A stretch of 13,739 nucleotides of DNA from Cytophagaceae bacterium (lineage in GTDB: Bacteria > Bacteroidota > Bacteroidia > Cytophagales > Cytophagaceae), in the NCBI GenBank assembly GCA_021151805.1, contig JAGKWN010000150.1, positions 1 to 13,739 of the forward strand, read 5' to 3'. The position numbers and the translations under genes were made by a program. Numbering within the stretch: position 1 is the first letter of the stretch; the number at the start of each line of letters is the position of its first letter. Below are positions 1 through 6,199 of the stretch, in pieces. The notes below the pieces were generated by a model. That model was not told the DNA's origin. It did not search any database and saw only the letters and a program-made list of their open reading frames with translations.

Positions 1-33
1 ATTCATAATTCATAATTCATAATTCATAATTCA
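1..33. repeat. Tandem array of a 7-bp repeat (ATTCATA)
   Basis: Four perfect copies of ATTCATA lie head to tail (1-28), followed by a partial fifth copy ATTCA (29-33). The array ends 9 bases before the ATG at position 43. It begins at the window edge, so it may hold more copies to the left. An array this close to a start codon sits in the promoter or leader. A change in copy number would alter promoter spacing or the 5' leader without changing the protein. That effect is inference; only the repeat is seen. Confidence 0.9.
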
Positions 34-42
34 AATACAGCT

Positions 43-444
43 ATGGAAAACAAAATCGAATTTATAAGTCCGGATGATTTATTAAAAAATCCGGCCTTCT
101 CACAGGTTGCCATTACAAAAGGGAACGGCAGTACTATTTATGTCGGCGGACAAAATGCCATCACAAAAGATTTACAAATAATCGGAAAAGGTGACATTAA
201 ATTACAGACCGAACATGCGCTACAAAACGTTGAAACTGCATTAAGGGCTGCCGGTGCAACGTTGGACCATTTATTCAAACTGACGATTTATATTGTTCAG
301 GGACAAGATGTGCGTAAGGGATTTGAAGGCGCGCAGGGATTTTTAAAGAAGCTAAAACATCCGCCTGTTATTTCAGGAATCATTGTTGCCGGCCTGGCCA
401 ACCCGGATTATCTGGTAGAGATAGAAGCTGTGGCGTTTAAGTGA
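43..444 (+). CDS. RidA/YjgF/UK114-family protein, catalytic Arg not conserved
   Basis: This 133-residue cytosolic protein has the size and pattern of the RidA (YjgF/YER057c/UK114) family, small trimers that in the canonical subgroup hydrolyse reactive enamine/imine intermediates from pyridoxal-phosphate enzymes. Family features are IYVGGQNAI (residues 32-40), the helix with AL.NVETALRAAGATLDH (about 59-76), LTIYIV (80-85) and the C-terminal VEIEAVA (125-131). Canonical RidA has an arginine (Arg105 in E. coli) in a P-A-R-S context that binds the substrate carboxylate. Here the matching stretch reads PPVISG (107-112), so Val/Ile replaces the arginine. This suggests one of the Rid subgroups without imine-deaminase activity, of unknown substrate. 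The gene stands alone between the 7-bp repeat array and the convergent mnmD. The ATG at 43 gives the usual N-terminal length. Confidence 0.85.
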   Translation: MENKIEFISPDDLLKNPAFSQVAITKGNGSTIYVGGQNAITKDLQIIGKGDIKLQTEHALQNVETALRAAGATLDHLFKLTIYIVQGQDVRKGFEGAQGFLKKLKHPPVISGIIVAGLANPDYLVEIEAVAFK

Positions 445-472
445 GGCTAATCTTTTCAGTTGTCAGCCTTTG

Positions 473-540
473 ATTGTTGGTGACCGGCATTGTCAGTTAA
501 TCACTATAAAGATATTTATGCAAGCCGGAACACCAACAAT
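473..540. repeat. Large imperfect inverted repeat between convergent genes
   Basis: The left arm (473-492) begins ATTGTTGGTG and continues with CCGGC. The right arm (521-540) is its near-complete reverse complement, ending CACCAACAAT. The arms differ only at a few positions around the CCGGC core, and the loop is about 28 bases. It lies between the stop of the RidA-family gene (444) and the stop of the convergent mnmD (568). It could act as a transcription barrier for both genes, although no T-run follows either arm. It could also be a member of a dispersed palindromic repeat family. A protein-coding reading across it (470-790) is only the antisense of mnmD. Confidence 0.7.
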
Positions 541-567
541 GGCAGAGAGGTTTCTTTTTGGAATTTG

Positions 568-1251
568 TTATTTAGAATTTATCTTCCGCCCCCACGTCAT
601 CTCTTTTTTAAACAACGGCCCTTTCAGTGACTTTACTTCAAAGCCTACCGCTTTTAATGTACGCTTGAATGCAGCCTGCGCACAGTACGTAGTTAATATT
701 CCGCCTTCTTTTAAGCTAGTAAATATCTTTTTAAAATTCTTCTCTGCCCATACCTCCGCCTGGCGGTTAGGAGCAAAGGCATCAAAGTAACAAACATTAA
801 ATGTATCTCTAGGCAAAGACTTTTCTTCCAGCGTTGTTTGGTATTTATAGAAAGTAAAATATTCAGACAACTCTACCTTTTCTTCCCAGGCTGCATCGTG
901 CATACGTTTGAAACGTTCTGTGGATGCAGGATCTTCCAGCAGCGAAGGGTAATTCAACTGATCGGTAATTTCTTTACTTAACGGAAATGGTTCAAGCGTA
1001 TGATATTCAACTTTCAGTTTTAACTCTTCTGCTTTGTTCCAGGTAAGCAAGGCATTCAGTCCTGTGCCAAAACCCACTTCCAGCACGTTTACTTTTTCAA
1101 GTTCTTTAAAAAGCAACAGCCCTTTTTCAATATATACATAAATGGATTCCTGTATGGCGCCGTGTTTGGAATGATAGGTTTCATTCAATTCCGGATTGAA
1201 TAAAGTATGCGAGCCATCGCTGCAAAGAATGAAGGAAATATTTGTTGACAT
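568..1251 (-). CDS. mnmD: tRNA (mnm5s2U34) methyltransferase MnmD, single-domain
   Basis: This 227-residue protein matches the SAM-dependent methyltransferase domain of MnmC (DUF752). That domain makes the last methyl transfer, from nm5(s2)U to mnm5(s2)U at wobble position 34 of tRNAs. Visible signatures are SDGSHTLFNPELNETYHSKH (11-30), where DUF752 proteins have D-G-S-T plus E-x-Y-H-S, then the SAM-binding loop LEVGFGTG (57-64), the catalytic-region motif YFDAFAPNRQAEVW (155-168) and TTYCA (187-191). The FAD-dependent MnmC1 half found in enterobacterial MnmC is absent, so this is the stand-alone MnmD form known in several phyla. The ATG at 1251 starts just ahead of the conserved SDGS region and gives normal length. 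It is the last gene of a minus-strand series and converges on the RidA-family gene. Confidence 0.88.
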   Translation of the reverse strand: MSTNISFILCSDGSHTLFNPELNETYHSKHGAIQESIYVYIEKGLLLFKELEKVNVLEVGFGTGLNALLTWNKAEELKLKVEYHTLEPFPLSKEITDQLNYPSLLEDPASTERFKRMHDAAWEEKVELSEYFTFYKYQTTLEEKSLPRDTFNVCYFDAFAPNRQAEVWAEKNFKKIFTSLKEGGILTTYCAQAAFKRTLKAVGFEVKSLKGPLFKKEMTWGRKINSK

Positions 1252-1257
1252 AATTTC

Positions 1258-1292
1258 AATATTTTAACCGTTCCGTCGCGGAACGAAATATT
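1258..1292. repeat. Hairpin between the 1328-1912 gene and mnmD
   Basis: The core CGTTCCG (1269-1275) pairs perfectly with CGGAACG (1279-1285) across a 3-base loop. AATATTT (1258-1264) and AAATATT (1286-1292) can pair outside it, leaving four unpaired bases on the left. Read on the minus strand it follows the stop of the unknown gene (1328) and ends 7 bases before the mnmD start (1251). It may therefore attenuate readthrough into mnmD or form part of its leader. The T-rich outer arm could give weak terminator activity. Confidence 0.6.
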
Positions 1293-1327
1293 TTGCTGCC
1301 TTTGTGCTTAAATCTTATATAATTTTA

Positions 1328-1912
1328 TTACTCATTTACTGACCGCACAACAAAATCATAGTCGTGTTCAGTAAAGTAAACCGGCACTTTTGCCCATGGA
1401 TAATTTTTCTCTGCTGCTTTTACATGCGCTGTCCGTATAAATTCCATGAAACGTATAAGGACTATTTGCTCACACCAATCGTATGCATCCATTAATGCAC
1501 GGCTTTTCAATTCAGTCTTTTTAAACGCTCGCTGAATATCTTCAAAATCGGGGATCTCATAATCCATTTCATACTGCATTTCTGAGTCGCACAGCCAATC
1601 CATATCATCCAGATTCAATCCTCCGTCTTTACTAAACGCAAAAGAACTTATATACCAGGAGTCCGGGTTAATATCAAATCCATTGATTTGAAAATAAAGC
1701 GCCTTCACATCCATTTCCTTTGAAGCTTCATTAAAAAAATGATTGGCCATCTTAACGAAGTAATCTGTTTCACGAAGAAAAGATCTTCCTATAATTGCAT
1801 GAAAAGGGGTTTCAGGTATTTCTTTCAATGCAGTTTCAGCAATGGATAATGCACCAGTGAAATTAAACTTTTCAAGCTCCGGATTTAAAAATTCTGCAAA
1901 TTCAAAATTCAT
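1328..1912 (-). CDS. Uncharacterised cytosolic protein
   Basis: I do not recognise this 194-residue protein. It has no signal peptide or membrane helix and is rich in acidic and aromatic residues. The middle third holds a distinctive stretch, WYISSFAFSKDGG (about 86-98), then NLDDMDWLCD and a run of Glu, Asp, Met and Tyr (about 100-122). Two likely helices follow (about 124-170). No catalytic motif or metal site is evident. It lies on the minus strand between cysQ and mnmD, separated from each by a repeat-bearing gap (107 and 76 bp), so co-transcription is uncertain. The ATG at 1912 is the first in frame and starts directly into the conserved-looking sequence. Codon use resembles the neighbours. 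It is real by length and continuity, but its function is unknown. Confidence 0.7.
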   Translation of the reverse strand: MNFEFAEFLNPELEKFNFTGALSIAETALKEIPETPFHAIIGRSFLRETDYFVKMANHFFNEASKEMDVKALYFQINGFDINPDSWYISSFAFSKDGGLNLDDMDWLCDSEMQYEMDYEIPDFEDIQRAFKKTELKSRALMDAYDWCEQIVLIRFMEFIRTAHVKAAEKNYPWAKVPVYFTEHDYDFVVRSVNE

Positions 1913-1930
1913 ATAATTAAGCTATTATAC

Positions 1931-2010
1931 CGCAAAGGTCGCAAAGGCAAAACGCAAAGAACGCAAGTAATTATTCATCTTTGCGTTCTTTGCGGTTAAT
2001 TTATTTGCGG
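1931..2010. repeat. CGCAAAG repeat cluster with 17-bp hairpin
   Basis: CGCAAAG occurs in direct copies at 1931-1937, 1940-1946 and 1953-1959, with a degenerate CGCAAG at 1962-1967. The segment 1951-1967 then pairs with 1979-1997 (reverse complement AACCGCAAAGAACGCAAAG), with one unpaired base in each of two places and an 11-base loop. A further TTTGCGG follows at 2004-2010. The cluster fills the gap between the cysQ stop (2020) and the next minus-strand start (1912). It may end cysQ transcription. Such GCAAAG-rich elements recur between genes in Bacteroidota genomes, as I recall, so a dispersed non-coding repeat is the likeliest identity. Confidence 0.75.
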
Positions 2011-2019
2011 TTGAATATT

Positions 2020-2784
2020 TTAAATATCTCCCTTACACAAAAATCCGCCGTTCAATAAATTTTCTTTGTTGTATAAGAACATGGAGCCATCGGGATTGGT
2101 AAGTGTTCCTCCTGCGGCTTCCAGTACAGCTTGTCCGGCAGCAGTATCCCACTCCATTGTCGGGCCGGAGCGATAATACAGATCTGCTGCCCCCTCTGCA
2201 ACCAGGCAGAATTTAATGGAACTTCCGGTAGTAATAAAATCCGTTACTTTATAATCAGCCAGTAATTTTGCTTCATCTTCCGAACTGTGGGAACGGCTGC
2301 CCACCGCTGTACGTCCTTCTTCCGGAGCTTTGCGGACCGTGATCGGATGTTCTTCTCCATTCACAATCTTAAATGCTCCCTGTCCTACCACACCTGCATA
2401 CAAGGTATCGGTTACAGGAATGTATACAACGCCCATTACCGGACGATCATTTTCAATCAATGCAATGTTTACCGTAAATTCGCCGTTACGCTTGATGAAT
2501 TCTTTTGTACCATCCAGCGGATCTACCAGCCAATAACGTTTCCAGTTTTTACGTTCCTCATAGGGAGTTCCTTTCCCCTCTTCCGAAATCATTGGAATCT
2601 CCGGAAATTCCCCTTTCAACAAAGTATAAATTACTTGATGCGCATTCTTGTCCGCTACCGTCAGCGGTGATTTATCGTCTTTTATTTCAATCAATTCAGA
2701 AAAATCCGGCATGGCATACACTTCCATGATTGCTTTTCCGGCTACCATGCTCGCAATTATTGCATTCTCAAGTAAATTATTCAT
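2020..2784 (-). CDS. cysQ: 3'(2'),5'-bisphosphate nucleotidase CysQ
   Basis: CysQ removes the 3'-phosphate of PAP (and PAPS), clearing the inhibitory by-product left when PAPS sulfate is reduced or transferred. The 254-residue length is close to E. coli CysQ (246). The Mg2+/Li+-sensitive phosphatase signatures of the inositol-monophosphatase superfamily are all present: DDKSPLTVAD (36-45), ISEEG (66-70) with the paired Glu metal ligands, VDPLDGTKEF (87-96) as the first signature, GSSIKF (187-192), and EWDTAAG (211-217) with the C-terminal Asp ligand. No signal peptide is seen; the protein acts in the cytosol, possibly at the membrane. It is divergent from cysC with a 233-bp gap, so both may share a control region. 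This context supports a role in sulfur assimilation over general inositol-phosphate metabolism. Confidence 0.93.
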   Translation of the reverse strand: MNNLLENAIIASMVAGKAIMEVYAMPDFSELIEIKDDKSPLTVADKNAHQVIYTLLKGEFPEIPMISEEGKGTPYEERKNWKRYWLVDPLDGTKEFIKRNGEFTVNIALIENDRPVMGVVYIPVTDTLYAGVVGQGAFKIVNGEEHPITVRKAPEEGRTAVGSRSHSSEDEAKLLADYKVTDFITTGSSIKFCLVAEGAADLYYRSGPTMEWDTAAGQAVLEAAGGTLTNPDGSMFLYNKENLLNGGFLCKGDI

Positions 2785-2857
2785 TTAATTCGTTTTAAAT
2801 TCCAATTCTGCAATTTAAGAAAAGTACCTTAGAATCTTCGGAAAAACTGTCTATCAT

Positions 2858-2872
2858 CCAATGTATGATTGG
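2858..2872. promoter_or_regulatory. Short dyad between cysQ and cysC, possible operator
   Basis: CCAAT and ATTGG flank a 5-base centre (2858-2872), and an overlapping TCAT/ATGA pair is also present. It lies between the divergent cysQ (start 2784) and cysC (start 3018), where a shared regulator of sulfate activation could bind. The site is short and may be chance. Confidence 0.25.
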
Positions 2873-2987
2873 CAAGTACTGTTTCTCACAGGATTATCCT
2901 TTTCAATGTAGATTTCGGTACTCTTAAATTCTGCTTTTTTATTCCCCCATAATTGACACAACTGTATGAGATATAGCCAAAAAACCG

Positions 2988-2995
2988 TATTTTTG
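2988..2995 (+). promoter_or_regulatory. Probable -7 element of the cysC promoter
   Basis: TATTTTTG (2988-2995) fits the Bacteroidota primary-sigma -7 consensus TAnnTTTG exactly. It ends 22 bases before the GTG start of cysC at 3018, which would place transcription start near 3000 and give a short leader. I do not see a good -33 TTG at the usual distance; the nearest TTGAC (2953-2957) is too far upstream. The element rests on the -7 match and position only. Confidence 0.45.
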
Positions 2996-3017
2996 AAGTC
3001 AGTTTTAATAATAGCTT

Positions 3018-3611
3018 GTGAATCACATACATCCTATATTCGATAAGATCCTTCAACGTGAGGATAAAGAAGCGCAGTTAAAACAACATTCCATAGTAAT
3101 ATGGATGGTTGGCTTGTCAGGTTCGGGCAAAAGTACGCTTGCAAAAGCGCTGGAAAGAGACCTTCACGACCGTGGCTTTTTAACCACTTTGCTTGATGGC
3201 GACAATCTTCGCACCGGTATCAACAACAATTTAGGATTTTCTGAAGCTGACCGTACGGAGAATATCCGTCGTGCAGCTGAAACATCTAAATTGTTTGCAG
3301 CCTGCGGCATCATTACCATCTGTTCTTTGATTAGCCCTACGGAGGAAATCCGTACAATGTCAAAAAACATCATTGGCGCAAACGATTATTTTGAATTGTT
3401 TGTTAATACACCGATAGAAGTTTGCGAACAGCGTGATGTAAAAGGTTTGTACAAAAAAGCGCGTGCCGGTGAAATCAAAAACTTTACAGGTATCGATTCT
3501 CCGTTCGAACACCCGAAAGCTCCTTCATTAGAAGTTCGCACCGACCTTCATAGCCTTGAAGACTGCCTGCAGCAGATTCTTACCGCTATCCTTCCTAAAA
3601 TTACCTACTAA
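3018..3611 (+). CDS. cysC: Adenylyl-sulfate kinase CysC
   Basis: CysC phosphorylates adenosine 5'-phosphosulfate (APS) with ATP to give PAPS, in the cytosol. The 197-residue protein shows the P-loop GLSGSGKST (32-40), LDGDNLRTG (59-67), LGFSEADRTENIRRAAETSK (72-91) and the ISP motif (105-107), whose serine matches the phosphorylated Ser of E. coli CysC. FTGID (156-160) lies near the C-terminal lid. The start is GTG. It is preferred because the resulting N-terminus, MNHIHPIFDKILQREDKEA, resembles Bacteroidota CysC, and any later start would cut into the conserved region. It is a stand-alone kinase, not fused to CysN. It heads the cysC-cysD-cysN operon, 20 bp before cysD. Confidence 0.95.
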   Translation: MNHIHPIFDKILQREDKEAQLKQHSIVIWMVGLSGSGKSTLAKALERDLHDRGFLTTLLDGDNLRTGINNNLGFSEADRTENIRRAAETSKLFAACGIITICSLISPTEEIRTMSKNIIGANDYFELFVNTPIEVCEQRDVKGLYKKARAGEIKNFTGIDSPFEHPKAPSLEVRTDLHSLEDCLQQILTAILPKITY

Positions 3612-3631
3612 TTTAGTATTCCAATAGATTT

Positions 3632-4537
3632 ATGAATTCATATACACTATCCCATTTAAAACAACTTGAATCTGAAGCGATCTTTATGATGCGCGAAGTT
3701 GCTGCTCAGTTTGAGCGTCCGGCACTTTTGTTCTCAGGTGGTAAAGATTCAATTGTAATGGTACGTTTGGCACAAAAGGCTTTCTTTCCTGCAAAGATTC
3801 CTTTTCCATTGGTTCACGTTGACACTGGTCACAACTTTGAAGAGACGATTGAGTTCAGAGATAAAATGGTTCGTGAGATCGGTGCTACATTGATCGTTCG
3901 TTACGTTCAGGATTCAATTGATCAGGGCCGTGCTGTTGAAGAAAAAGGACCAAACCCTAGCCGTAACGGTTTACAGACAATCACACTTCTTGATACCATT
4001 GAAGAATTCAAGTTTGATGCTTGCTTCGGTGGTGCGCGTCGTGATGAAGAGAAAGCGCGTGCGAAAGAACGTTTCTTCTCTCACAGAGATGAATTCGGTC
4101 AGTGGGATCCTAAAAACCAACGCCCGGAATTGTGGAACTTATACAATGGTAAAAAACACCAGGGTGAAAACTTTAGAATTTTCCCTTTAAGTAACTGGAC
4201 AGAGATGGATGTATGGCAATATATTTATTCTGAAAACCTGGATATACCAAGCATTTACTTCACACATAAAAGAGATATCATCAACCGTAACGGTACATTG
4301 TTATTCAACTCTCCTTTTGTAACCTTATTAAAAGGTGAAACAGTTGAAAACATGCAGGTACGTTTCCGTACCGTTGGTGACATGACTTGTACAGGTGCTG
4401 TTGAATCAAGCGCAGCTACATTGGAAGAAGTTATTCAGGAAGTTGCTTCAGCACGCCAGACTGAACGTGGAACAAGAGCTGACGACAAACGTTCGGAAGC
4501 AGCCATGGAAGACCGTAAAAAACAAGGATACTTTTAA
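3632..4537 (+). CDS. cysD: Sulfate adenylyltransferase subunit 2 CysD
   Basis: CysD is the catalytic subunit of heterodimeric ATP sulfurylase, which adenylates sulfate to APS and releases pyrophosphate. With 301 residues it has the normal family length (E. coli 302). It shows the PP-loop SGGKDS (35-40), HVDTGHNF (62-69), GGARRDEEKARAKER (133-147), FPLSNWTEMDVWQYI (184-198), RFRTVGDMTCTGAVES (244-259) and the C-terminal RGTRADDKRSEAAMEDRKKQ (279-298). All key segments are intact. The ATG at 3632 begins 20 bp after the cysC stop, and cysN follows after 30 bp, so the three are co-transcribed. Arginine codons are strongly biased to CGT, which suggests high expression. Confidence 0.96.
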   Translation: MNSYTLSHLKQLESEAIFMMREVAAQFERPALLFSGGKDSIVMVRLAQKAFFPAKIPFPLVHVDTGHNFEETIEFRDKMVREIGATLIVRYVQDSIDQGRAVEEKGPNPSRNGLQTITLLDTIEEFKFDACFGGARRDEEKARAKERFFSHRDEFGQWDPKNQRPELWNLYNGKKHQGENFRIFPLSNWTEMDVWQYIYSENLDIPSIYFTHKRDIINRNGTLLFNSPFVTLLKGETVENMQVRFRTVGDMTCTGAVESSAATLEEVIQEVASARQTERGTRADDKRSEAAMEDRKKQGYF

Positions 4538-4567
4538 TTTAAGCGTTTAACGCATTTAAGATATATT

Positions 4568-5854
4568 ATGCATCAGACTAAAGAAACCATCACAAACGAA
4601 AGTTATTTAAATATGGACTTACTTCGCTTCACTACTGCCGGTAGTGTGGATGATGGTAAGAGTACATTGATCGGCCGTTTGTTATATGATTCAAAGGCAA
4701 TCTTTGAAGATCAGATGGAACAGATTGAAGAAATCAGTACACGTAAAGGTAAGGGCTATGTTGACCTTTCTTTATTAACAGATGGTTTAAGAGCAGAGCG
4801 CGAACAAGGTATCACCATTGATGTTGCTTACCGTTACTTCGCTACACCAAAACGTAAATTCATTGTTGCAGATACTCCGGGTCACGTACAATACACTCGT
4901 AACATGGTTACTGGTGCATCTACTGCCAACCTTGCAATCATTCTGATTGATGCCCGCCACGGTGTTATTGAGCAAACTTGCCGTCACTCATTCATTGCTT
5001 CTTTATTACAAATCAAGCACGTTGTTGTTTGCGTAAATAAAATGGACTTAGTGGATTTCAGTGAAGAGAAATTCAACAAGATCCGTGAAGACTATACAAA
5101 CTTCGCATCTAAATTATCGATCCCGGATATCCGCTTCATTCCAATCTCTGCATTATTAGGCGATAACGTGGTTGACCCTTCTACAAACATGCCTTGGTAC
5201 CAGGGCGGAACATTAATGTACACATTAGAAACAGTAAACATTGCTTCTGATCTGAACATGATCGATTCACGTTTCCCTGTGCAGTATGTGATTCGTCCGC
5301 AGTCTGATGAGTTCCATGACTTCAGAGGTTTTGCAGGAAGAATTGAAGGCGGCGTATTCAAACCTGGGGATGAGGTGATGCATTTACCTTCAGGTTTAAC
5401 TACAAAAATTAAAACGGTTGAAACAATCGATGGTCAGCTTCAGGAAGCTTTCCCTCCAATGTCTGTAACGATGACACTGGAAGACAACATCGATATCAGC
5501 CGTGGTGATATGATTGTTAAGCCAAACAACCAGCCGGAAGTTGGTCAGGATATTGAACTGATGCTTTGCTGGTTGAATGAAAAGAAAATGACTCCGGGTG
5601 GAAAGTATTCAATCAAGCATACTACAAAAGATGCTCGTTGTGTAATTAAAGATGTTCGTTACAAAATCAACATCAATACCCTGCACAAAATTGAAGATGA
5701 TAAAACAATCGGCCTGAATGATATCGGACGTGTATTGATCCGTACAACAAGTCCGTTGTTCTACGATAGCTATAACAAGAACCGTATCACTGGCAGTGTT
5801 ATTCTGGTAGATGAATTTACCAATGAAACTGTAGGTGCTGGTATGATTTTATAA
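4568..5854 (+). CDS. cysN: Sulfate adenylyltransferase subunit 1 (GTPase) CysN
   Basis: CysN is the regulatory GTPase of ATP sulfurylase; GTP hydrolysis drives the unfavourable adenylation of sulfate by CysD. The 428-residue protein has an EF-Tu-like G domain: P-loop AGSVDDGKST (24-33), REQGITIDVAYRYF (78-91) as effector region, DTPGH (102-106) and NKMD (157-160), followed by two beta-barrel domains (about 230-428). It is somewhat shorter than E. coli CysN (475), mostly at the ends, and lacks the CysC fusion seen in NodQ-type proteins. This fits the separate cysC upstream. ATG 4568 is preferred; Met16 is a possible alternative. It ends 24 bases before a strong terminator. CGT dominates its arginine codons, as in cysD. 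Confidence 0.95.
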   Translation: MHQTKETITNESYLNMDLLRFTTAGSVDDGKSTLIGRLLYDSKAIFEDQMEQIEEISTRKGKGYVDLSLLTDGLRAEREQGITIDVAYRYFATPKRKFIVADTPGHVQYTRNMVTGASTANLAIILIDARHGVIEQTCRHSFIASLLQIKHVVVCVNKMDLVDFSEEKFNKIREDYTNFASKLSIPDIRFIPISALLGDNVVDPSTNMPWYQGGTLMYTLETVNIASDLNMIDSRFPVQYVIRPQSDEFHDFRGFAGRIEGGVFKPGDEVMHLPSGLTTKIKTVETIDGQLQEAFPPMSVTMTLEDNIDISRGDMIVKPNNQPEVGQDIELMLCWLNEKKMTPGGKYSIKHTTKDARCVIKDVRYKININTLHKIEDDKTIGLNDIGRVLIRTTSPLFYDSYNKNRITGSVILVDEFTNETVGAGMIL

Positions 5855-5878
5855 AATTTCATAACTGATGAATATTTT

Positions 5879-5912
5879 AAGAAAGCCTCGACCATTGGAT
5901 TGAGGCTTTCTT
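5879..5912 (+). terminator. Intrinsic terminator of the cysCDN operon
   Basis: GAAAGCCTC (5881-5889) pairs perfectly with GAGGCTTTC (5902-5910), extended by two A-T pairs, around a 12-base loop. The 3' arm runs into TTTATTTATG. The distance of 24 bases after the cysN stop and the T-rich tail fit a rho-independent terminator. Confidence 0.88.
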
Positions 5913-5947
5913 TATTTATGCTTTTATATTTTTAGTAAATCAACTAG

Positions 5948-6199
5948 CCTGAGGCGTGTGCCAACTGTACAGAAAAATTAACACCCTCTTACTTACTCAT
6001 AAAAGATACCCGTAAGTATGGCTATGTAAATGATCATGGAGCCTTAGTTATCCCAAGAATCTATGACAGGGGTGAAAACTTTGCAGAAGGCTTTGCCATT
6101 GTTCGAATAGGTAATTATTACGGCACCATCGACCAGCATGGCTCTTTCATTATTCCATTAAAATACTCTTCCCTGAGCCAGTATAAGAAAAAATTTTTT
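5948..6199 (+). pseudogene. In-frame WG-repeat coding remnant upstream of the 6200 start
   Basis: The reading frame of the downstream WG-repeat gene stays open from 5948, just after a TAG at 5945-5947, to its GTG at 6200. It encodes recognisable repeat sequence: RKYGYVNDHGALVIPRIYD, then NYYGTIDQHGSFIIPLKY, continuing without a break into the downstream protein. I find no ATG, GTG or TTG in this frame between 5948 and 6199. The peptide from 5948 (PEACANCTEKL...) is not a signal peptide. The gene thus appears to have lost its 5' end, or to use a non-standard start. A sequencing frameshift is less likely, because only about 35 bp separate it from the cysN terminator and no frame there supplies a signal peptide. 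Confidence 0.6.

Noticed and set aside
470..790. 106-codon plus-strand open frame
   Set aside because: It lies antisense to mnmD and over the inverted repeat; its peptide has no family pattern, while the minus-strand MnmD has clear motifs.
1931..2010. CRISPR array
   Set aside because: The repeated unit is only 7 bp, spacing is irregular and copies occur in both orientations; no cas gene is nearby.
2287..2729. Several plus-strand open frames
   Set aside because: They are antisense to cysQ, whose catalytic motifs are intact; their peptides are compositionally poor.
2785..3017. SAM or other sulfur riboswitch before cysC
   Set aside because: The probable promoter leaves a leader of about 20 bases, too short for a riboswitch, and no conserved core is visible.
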